Shown: positions 54,501 to 63,500 of the stretch, in pieces
Layout: each line of letters starts with the position of its first letter
Position numbering within the stretch: position 1 is the stretch's first letter
NCBI GenBank assembly: GCA_944472155.2
Contig: OX235273.1
Location: forward strand, 108,150,582-108,214,581
Source: Trichobilharzia szidati
Lineage: Eukaryota; Platyhelminthes; Trematoda; Strigeidida; Schistosomatidae
DNA: 64,000 nt
Direction of reading: 5' to 3'
Program-made: the position numbers and the translations under genes
Notes under the pieces: model-generated
Database searches by the model: none
What the model was told of the DNA's origin: nothing
Seen by the model: only the letters and a program-made list of their open reading frames with translations

Positions 54501-57500
54501 CCCGCCTCTATTTCTTCCTGCATATTTATTGCACAATGTGTTCCCACTGGGTTGGTTCGCTCCCAGAGATTTCTGTTGCTGACCTTTTCTGGCCGGCCAT
54601 CGGATCTTGAGTATTGAGCGAAGACAGCTGTTGATGAAGGTTAGTAGTTAGTTTGAGATGCTGTTCAATGACACGACAAGTCTCTGCTCCATAAAGTAGC
54701 ACTGATTTCACGTTGGAGTTGAAAATCCGGATCTTATTTTTCACGCTGAATGCTGTTGACCTCCACATAGACTTGAGCGTAACGAAAGCTTACCTTGCTT
54801 TCCCGATCCTTGCTTTGATATTCTCATCATTTCCGTCCGCCTGTATTTGAAACGATGCTTCCCAGGTAGGTAGGTAGGCAGGCGAAGGAGGTCGCTTCTT
54901 TCAGATTTTTCCCATTTCTGTTGATAGTTGTCTGTTGTTGTTACTGTTGCAGTTGCTAATGGCCAGGAATCTTCATCACCTCTGATTTCTTTATGTTCAC
55001 CTTAAGTCCTATCTTCTTTGGATGCCTCTTCTGACAGCTTGTTGCTTTCCACTTGCATATCTTCCAGTTTGTGGGGAGTCAAATATATATATATCATTGG
55101 TGAATTCCAGATCCTCCATTTTTTTGTGTGGGTCCATTTTATGCCTGTCTCCTAGCCGCCCGGCCCGCTCTCTGTCGCATTATCCAGTCTACCGCAATCA
55201 AGGAATTAATCACTGGAGATAGAAGGCAGTCAGCCAGCTTGTCTTACTCCCGTCTTCACTTCTTCTAAGGATTCCGTGAGTTTCCCGTTGTAGATTACTT
55301 GGCACACAGCATTGTCGTACAACTGTTGGATGAGATGTATAACTGTTGGCGGCACCCCTTGGTAGTAGCGAATTAGTTGCCAAATCACCTCTCGATCGAC
55401 GCTGCGCTCGCTATCGAAGACCTTTTCAAAGTCGATGAAGTTGAGGTAGAGAGCTGACTGCCATTTCAAGCTCTGTTTGATGATGATCAGAATGATGAGT
55501 GACCGTGAATCTGTTCACCTCTGATTTGTATAAATCCTTAAGAGATGAAACTACATACGCCTATATTACAACTTTATGCATACTGTGATGCTGAAAGAAA
55601 AACCTCTCTGCATTTCACATTGACTAATTCTTTTTGAACTTAAAGTTCGATCTCTTTTGACAGATTATTATCCACTATAGGTGTTTCATCCATGTTTGAA
55701 GGTAATGATTTATGTTATTTGGATGACAGTGACAAGCATTAGAACCAATGATGCACAGTTTGTCCTACTGGCAATTTATTGGCTGGATATACCTCCAATC
55801 CCACTGAATGATAACTCCCTAAAACCCTTAAATCATCGTTTTAAATGCCAAAGTGTTGCTGAATAGGCTACAAGAGTCAAATCTTTTGTTAAAATTGATA
55901 CTTCAGCACTTGAAACGGTGGTTGAAATATTCTATATAGTCTCAGTTAGAACATTGTCACTCACTAAGATGTATGTATGTCCGTCCATTCACATGATTTG
56001 TCCTAAATAAGACGACACGCAAACCCTGGATTTTACTGCTAGATACCGTCAGTCAAAAAATCAAACATTTCCCTATTTCATTATGTCTGTAGTTGAAAAG
56101 TGCACTATAGTCATTAAAAAGTAGGATATACGTCAGTTTATGATTTGTGTGAGAAAGTCCCTCCTTTTAGTGTGAAAAATGTTCATATAGCTATTCTTTT
56201 GGAATATTTAGTAACATACAAATAAATGTTATTACGATTTACACTAATAAAAATTAGGAAGACTATGTTTCAATGCCTTTTTTAAACTAATATCAGTAAT
56301 TGCGTAATAGTAAATAATAATAATAATGATTTACTTTATTCCAAAAACAGTACTTGTGATACAGAATGGAATTTTCAGCATTAATCACAATATTGCATCT
56401 AATTTCCTCAAATTATAAATAAAAACTAATCACACAGAAAATTTTTCAACATTTACAATAGGGGTAATGTCAGGAAAACATGCAACTTATAAAATGGAAA
56501 TAATAATAATGATAACAGCTAAGGTAATAATAATAACAATACAAGTGAAAATTGCCGTGGGCTTGTTTCACACGGTATTGTCGATGCGGTATACAAATCC
56601 TTCCATGATTAAAAAATATTGAATATGATGTTCTCTTTACATGATATGGTGAGGGGAAAAACAAAGATTACAGCAGTCATAGAGATAAGTTGGTGTTTGC
56701 AGTTATGAAAGTGAAAACAAAGAATCAACAGGACCATAAAAATATAATAGAAATAATAAAAGTAGAACTTGAAGGTATATAAAGATGGATGGAGGAGATT
56801 GTTTATTTACTAGATGAAAAAAGGTTAGTCAATTCTTGCCTGACGCTATTTTCATCAAATAAAATACGTGCCAAGTATGGTATCATAGAATTTTTATACT
56901 TCGACGTGCGAGCACACAGTTTTCTGAAGTTACTTCTTGTTCTACCTGAGGAGATGCAAGGTGACAACTGAGGGTAAAGTGGATGCTCCAAGTCAGACAA
57001 AATCCCTTCAGCAGATTTATTGCACGAAGTCAAGTGCTTATCGACAACGACGTCAACTATGTGGTCCACTGGGACACCACTCATCCTACTGACAGTCTTC
57101 AGCATTCTACGAATTGTGAAAGTCCTTTTCAGCAAACCAGGAAAGAATAAGGGTGAACACTAAAGAAGAATAGGTAGGATGCAAGAGTTTATGAACTGTA
57201 AGAGGAGGGGTTGAGTTATACCCGAGTGCCTTAACTTCTTAATGTAAAATGTCAGGCGGAATATTTACCAAAGTCCTTTTTAAGCAAACCAGGAAAGAAT
57301 AAGGGTGTACAATAAAGAAGAATAGGTAGGATGCAAGAGTTTATGAACTGTAAGAGGAGGGGTTGAGTTATACCCGAGTGCCTTAACTTCTTAATGTAAA
57401 ATGTCAGGCGGAATATTTTACCGGAGATCGCTGAGACATGGGAAGACCAGGAGAGATCAGAAGAGAGAATAAGTCCAAGATACTTAATTTCTGATTTAAT

Positions 57501-60500
57501 TCCTATATCATTGTCATCAATCTCACAACTGTCATGAGAATTGATGGTTTCTTTTAACTGTCGTTTACATCTAAGGCTAAAATTAACAGTTTGACATTTA
57601 GAAGGATTCAGTTTAAGACCGTTAGACTCAGACCATTTACTGACTCCCGACAGAAAGCTATTTATTTTAGTACAATCCAGCTGGGAGTTAACAGCCATTG
57701 AGACTGTTAAATCATCGGCGTAATTCACAAAGTTTATTTCATCAGAGTGAGGCAAGTCATGTTAGAAGAAAAAACAAGAAAATGAGAAAGGACAGCGCCT
57801 TGAGGGACACCAGCTTCAGTAGGCAATGAAGTGGAAGACTTCCCTTTATACACGGTGTACTGCTTTCTTTCTGAGAAATAGGAGTGTAACCAGTTAAAAG
57901 CCCAACATTCTGTTTGACTTGCAGCAAGTTTATTTAATAAGATGTCCCTAGGGACCGAGTCAAATGGAGATGTATAGTCTAGGAAAGCACAACGAACAAA
58001 TTTAGCCAATACTTTCTCTCTGGTAAAGAACATCATGGCGTTGCTATCTTATGAGCATTTTAACTGTCAGTAAAATTGTGAGTTATATCAGAAAAGTGTC
58101 TGTGTCATAAGATGAACTCAAACCACCAACAAAACAGGCATTCCTACACCCGATACCTTCACTTTATTCAAAAAATATAAACATTTCTTACTAGTTCAGT
58201 GTGTTCAATTAAAAGATGGAATAAAAATCCTTTAGTGCTACCAATAATGTAACAGTTGGTGTTTATTTCTGTTTCCAAATAGCTCACTCACTAGGGAGTC
58301 ATATGTCTAATCTGACCTAATTCTGTCAGTCAGGTCTGTAGTATATAGTTACTAGGCTGGGTGACTTACTATCGTTGCACATTTTGAATGGATATAGCAT
58401 CAAGAAGCCTATAAACTAGGCACACGTTAGTACCTTGTATATACACCTTGGAAAGTGGTAATATCTCCTAAACGATTCAAAATGATGTCACACAGAATGG
58501 CAGTTAAAGAGGCCATTGAAATGAGCTATTCGAACTGTGACTAATCTCCTATAGCACGGTGATTGATACAGCTATTTCACATAAATCTCTATGTTAATTC
58601 ACAGCTTATCTCATAAAAGTGAACTTTTTCACTGTTTAAGATTTCGAATTCAACAGAAGACTTTATTCTTTGATGACTCAAGAGGGGTGAAGTTGATAGC
58701 CTCACGCCTAATCCGTCCACTTTACCGAGCTTACCGCTGACTAAGCGGCGTTTAGAAGTATGTCAGCTGGGGGGGAATTGAATCTTTCACCAACTGCATG
58801 ATTGGTGAGCATTCTAACCCGGAACTACCTAGAACCAAAGTAAATCATTGAGGCAACCAAATGACTAATATTATCAAACTAGAAGATGACCCTTTCAGAT
58901 ACTGACATAAACATAAATTGCTCTATGTCAAACCTTCGTATCTTAATGTCACAAAACTGTGACTAATAACCAGCTATAAGACTGTAAAACCTTTGCTTTC
59001 AATCAAACATATTACATTATGGCGTCGGTAGCACAGCGGTTAGGACGCTTGATGACCATGCACATGGGGTCCGATCCTCGGCTAACGCACTCCTCCTCCT
59101 TCCCTAAGCCAGGAATAAAGCTTGTAAAGAGGAAAGATTTGGCATGAGGTTAGCAAGCCCATCCTGTAAAAATAACCACCACTGCTGCAGAAACTTTAAG
59201 CCTCTAGCTTGAAGCCCTATGTTCCACTTGGAAGTTGAAGGCATTAATGATAATCAATAAAGCATGCATGAATGCATGGAATTATGTACAACTGACTGAA
59301 TAGTTGGATACCCCTCACATGAACCAGTAATGCTTGCTAGCAGCATCGATGTGATCTGAACATCGGACGGTTGATAACGTAAAAAGATTATTATTTATTA
59401 TTTTTTCCTTTAATTCCTAGAGGAACATAAGGCTTCAGGCACGTGTCTCCATTGCGTTCGGTTTTCTGCTAGAGTCTTCACCTGGCTCCATGTCTGCCCA
59501 CATGCTTTCATCTCCTCTTCACATAACCTCCTCCAAGTCACCCTCGCACTGACGACCAACTCGCCGCTTCCCTTTCGGGTTCCACTCGAGCGATGGCTTG
59601 CTTAGTGATGTCACTTGATGGTTTCCTCAGAGTATGGCCAATCCATCTCCATTTCTTTCTGCCTATTTGTTTCACAATCGGTTCCTGCTGGGTTGGTTTG
59701 CTCATTGCCAGGGATATCTGTTGCTGATCTTTTATGACTGGCCATCTGATCTTGAGTATTGAGCGAAGACAACTGTTAATGAAGGTCTGTAGTTTGTTTG
59801 AGATGCTCTTTATGACGCGCAGTGCAAGTCTCTGGTCCGTATAGTGAGTAGCAGTGACTTCACATTGGAGTTGAAAATCCGGATCTTATTTTTGATCCTG
59901 AGTGCTGTTGACCTCCACACAGACTTGAGAGTAGTGAAAGCTTGTCTTGCTTTTCCTATTCTTGCTTTGATATCCTCGTCAGTTGAATCCGCCTGTAGTT
60001 GAAACGATGCTTTCCAGGTCGGTAGGTAAAAGAGGTGGTTTCTTTCAGGTTCCTTCCATTTACGCTGATTGTTGTCTGTTGTTGTTGCTGTTGAGGGTGC
60101 TGTCCAGGAATCTTCATCAAGATGACATTCCTTTATTGATCTTCCTTAGTTTATCAGTTATTACAAGCTTATCATGAATTGGTTGGAGGAATTCATCATG
60201 AGCTGACATCAATTAGAGGACCATTGAAAAAACCTGGGAGTACTGGACAGCCAGCTGTTTCCCCCCTAATTTGAGACTCTTCATCAGTTCTGACCCGACG
60301 ACAGGGTTCGGACCCAGGACCTTCTGGTTACAAGGCAAGCCAGCTCGTAGACCATTCAGCCACTGGGATTCGATTCAATGGCCAGACCATGAATTCTAAT
60401 TTCTGCCAATTCATGACATACCACGACAAATCTCCACAAAAACAATACTTATCACGAATCCTCTGACTCCTAATTATACGAATCAGTTTCCATCATTGAC

Positions 60501-63500
60501 CAAATGAGTTGCTGGATGTTCAAAGATTCCTGAAACTCTAAGGATGCTTCGCATATCATTCAGTTATGTAACTTCCTAATTGTATTCTATTTTCATCGTA
60601 TTACTTACTGGCTATATATATGGCGAATAATCTTGTAGTTGTAGATTCGTTTTCACCTCTGACTACTTATTAGTTGCTGCAATCAGCGATACGCCTCAAT
60701 AGTTTTTGCTTAAAATTCACAGATTTAAATGCACTTCCTGAGACAGTACATCAATCGCTTGGAAATTTTCACTGAAATTATCTTTTTTTCTGTAATCCTT
60801 ACACCTACTTAAATAACTTTTATTTAATACTAAAATCTGAAATCAGTGGTATCTCATTGTGATAGCTTCATAGGATATTTTAAATAATGCACAGAACTGC
60901 AAAACGTTCAATTGTTCAATTGTTAAGGAATTATACCACCACACATGTTTTATTGAAATTCCTTGATTGTACTACATAACCCTTATTTGTCAAAAGTATT
61001 ATTTGAAATTACTGTTGATAAGTTGACATGTTGGCTTCTAGCATTGGAAACCTCCTGGCCCCTACTGCTAGGCACAATTAACCAGAAAACATCATGTTAA
61101 CGGTAAGAAATCACTGAAGCATCCGTACTCAAAGTCGACATATCTGTAGAGATTTGAGTCCAAAACAATCTATCAACAAGAAATTTGAACAACAATTTCA
61201 ACGAATAACAAATAATACTCGCTTCACAATAGGTGACTATCGCGACCCAGTAACTAACTAGATAATGATCTGACATTTGATGAAACTGTGGGTGCAAGAT
61301 TTGAGTCTGAGTGGTGATACCTTCTCTCATTGTGGATCCAGGTGGACCAGGTGGCAACTGACACACAGGACGAAATGCCCATCCTGCTCTTTGGTGCAAT
61401 TAAAAATCAATAGATATCCTTCTCATGTTAACTCCAACTGAATATACAAATTTACATGTATCTGTGGAAGCAGTTACATTGGAAGAACAGAAAGAAAGGC
61501 ATATCTACAATTTTCTGAACATATACCAAAAAGCTTATGTCTAAAGGGAACAAATGCTTTCAACAGTGCTATCACTAGGCATCTTCTTGATACGGATCAT
61601 GAGGTGGACGTCGGAAAAGCGTTCAAAATTATCAATAGGCAAAAGAGTTCAATTCTCCTCAAGTTTGCTGAAGCCATCTCTATCAAGCGCCTGAAACCTG
61701 AATTATGCATTCAGACAGAAACAGTTATCAGTCTTTCTTTGCCCTGGCAACTGGATATTTTCAACTCGCTTTCATCTGAATAAGTAATACCGAAAGTTTC
61801 CATTGTGTATGATCATTATTGTTCGGAATAGTGTTTAATATTGCATATATATGTGTATATATTATTAGTGTATGCGCATATTGATCGATTGATTTTTGTT
61901 TAAAAGCGAACTCTGTGCAAGTATGTTGAAATTGTTTCTGTAGATATATTTAATAATGTCTTTGTCCTTTAAGCAGCTGACGAGAAGGCAACGAAATAAA
62001 CCATGATGGTACCATTTTATTCTGCAAAAACTGTTGTTCTCGCTTTATTCAAATTCATTAAGGGGAATAAATGTATGAAAAATAAAATTATATTGATCTT
62101 CAGGTACAGTCGAAAGTTTCTCACTAGGAGTTGATGTTTCAACAGTGACCGAACGTTTCAGTTCAATTTAATCCATCAATAGGACACACGAAATTAACCT
62201 AAATAAATGATAATTGATGCCTATTGCATGTGACTCACTAACCCAAATCATACTGCTTTGGTGCTTCACATAATGGATGTCGGGGGCTTTGCATTTCAGT
62301 GAGGACACCACCACTCACTGAAATATTTAGGTATATCCAGTTGATGAGTTCCATTCTAGGCACTACCAAACAAAACACATCACTTTGTCCTAACTGTGTA
62401 TCACTGTTTACCCCCCAAGTCATGACTATGTATTGCTGAATTGTTCCCGACTAGAAGTGCTGTCAGTTCTCATTTGTTGTTCATCGCGCTTGTGAAATGG
62501 ATTATATCGGTCGTTGCTCTAGGAACTTGATTTTTCGTGCTCACTCGAGAACACCTCCTACTGTGGCTAAGTCAAGATGTAGTATAAATCACCATCAACA
62601 GTTCGACATTAGACCATCCGATGCAAACCGGCTACAAAGCCAGCCATCATTGAAGAATCCTTCTCTATCATCTACCGGGTACCAAATAAATTGCCAAAAA
62701 CATCGAAGCACCGTATGCTCCAAACAACAGAGGCTACATTGATTCGCCTCAAACAACCAGTGCTCTGTGTGCAAAAGAAACAAGTCCAGCGAGCCAATAC
62801 TACTGCCCTGGTCGGACTTCATCGGAGACTATAAATTCATGAATTTGTAATATTATCTTCCCTAATTTTTCTGACATTCAGCTTATTTTTATGTTGATGC
62901 TATTGAACTGTAATCTGGTGATATTATTGATTCGATGTTATTTAAACAACATGAATGTTCATTCACTATAATGTGTATATATAACTGTAGAGCCTGATGA
63001 TGAAGGGGTTATCGAAAAGAGTATTCTTTGGTTACAGGATTTCATCATGAGCTGACATTGGTTAGAGAACCATTGGAAAACCTGGGAGCACTGGACAACT
63101 GTTTCGTCCTAGTTTGGGACTCTTATCAGTACGCAACCGCCGGGGTTCGAACCCCAGGACCTTTTGGTTACAAGGCGAGCTAGCTCGTAGACCATTAAGC
63201 CACTGGGACCCGATCCAATGGCCAGTGCATGATTTCTAACTTCTGCCGATTCACGATATAGCGTACTCTCTAGCCAATGTCTTCGGCGAGTATTTGTCCT
63301 CACACCCGACCTGCTGCATCCTACTACTGTCAGGACTTCCCACTAGAACCCCAGATAACTACCTACCTGAATAAGGCCAGTCGCCAAAGAGCATCTCATT
63401 AATATTCAAGTATTGGTTTGTAGAGATTCGGTTGATTGGTTAGGTTGATTGGGTTCGAACCCCGGTGGGTGCTATAGAGTCCCAAACTAGGACGAAGCAG

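Noticed and set aside
62990..63035. Hammerhead in the PLE 3' end (cctgatgatgaag, then cgaaaagagtattcttt)
   Set aside because: CUGAUGA and GAAA are present and helix III is palindromic, but no acceptable helix II forms; copies at 22680 and 36770 do not covary.
63034..63125. Active hammerhead in the 63034 SINE-G copy
   Set aside because: One base of the core is deleted (GAUAAGAG) and the paired + copy lacks the first core half.
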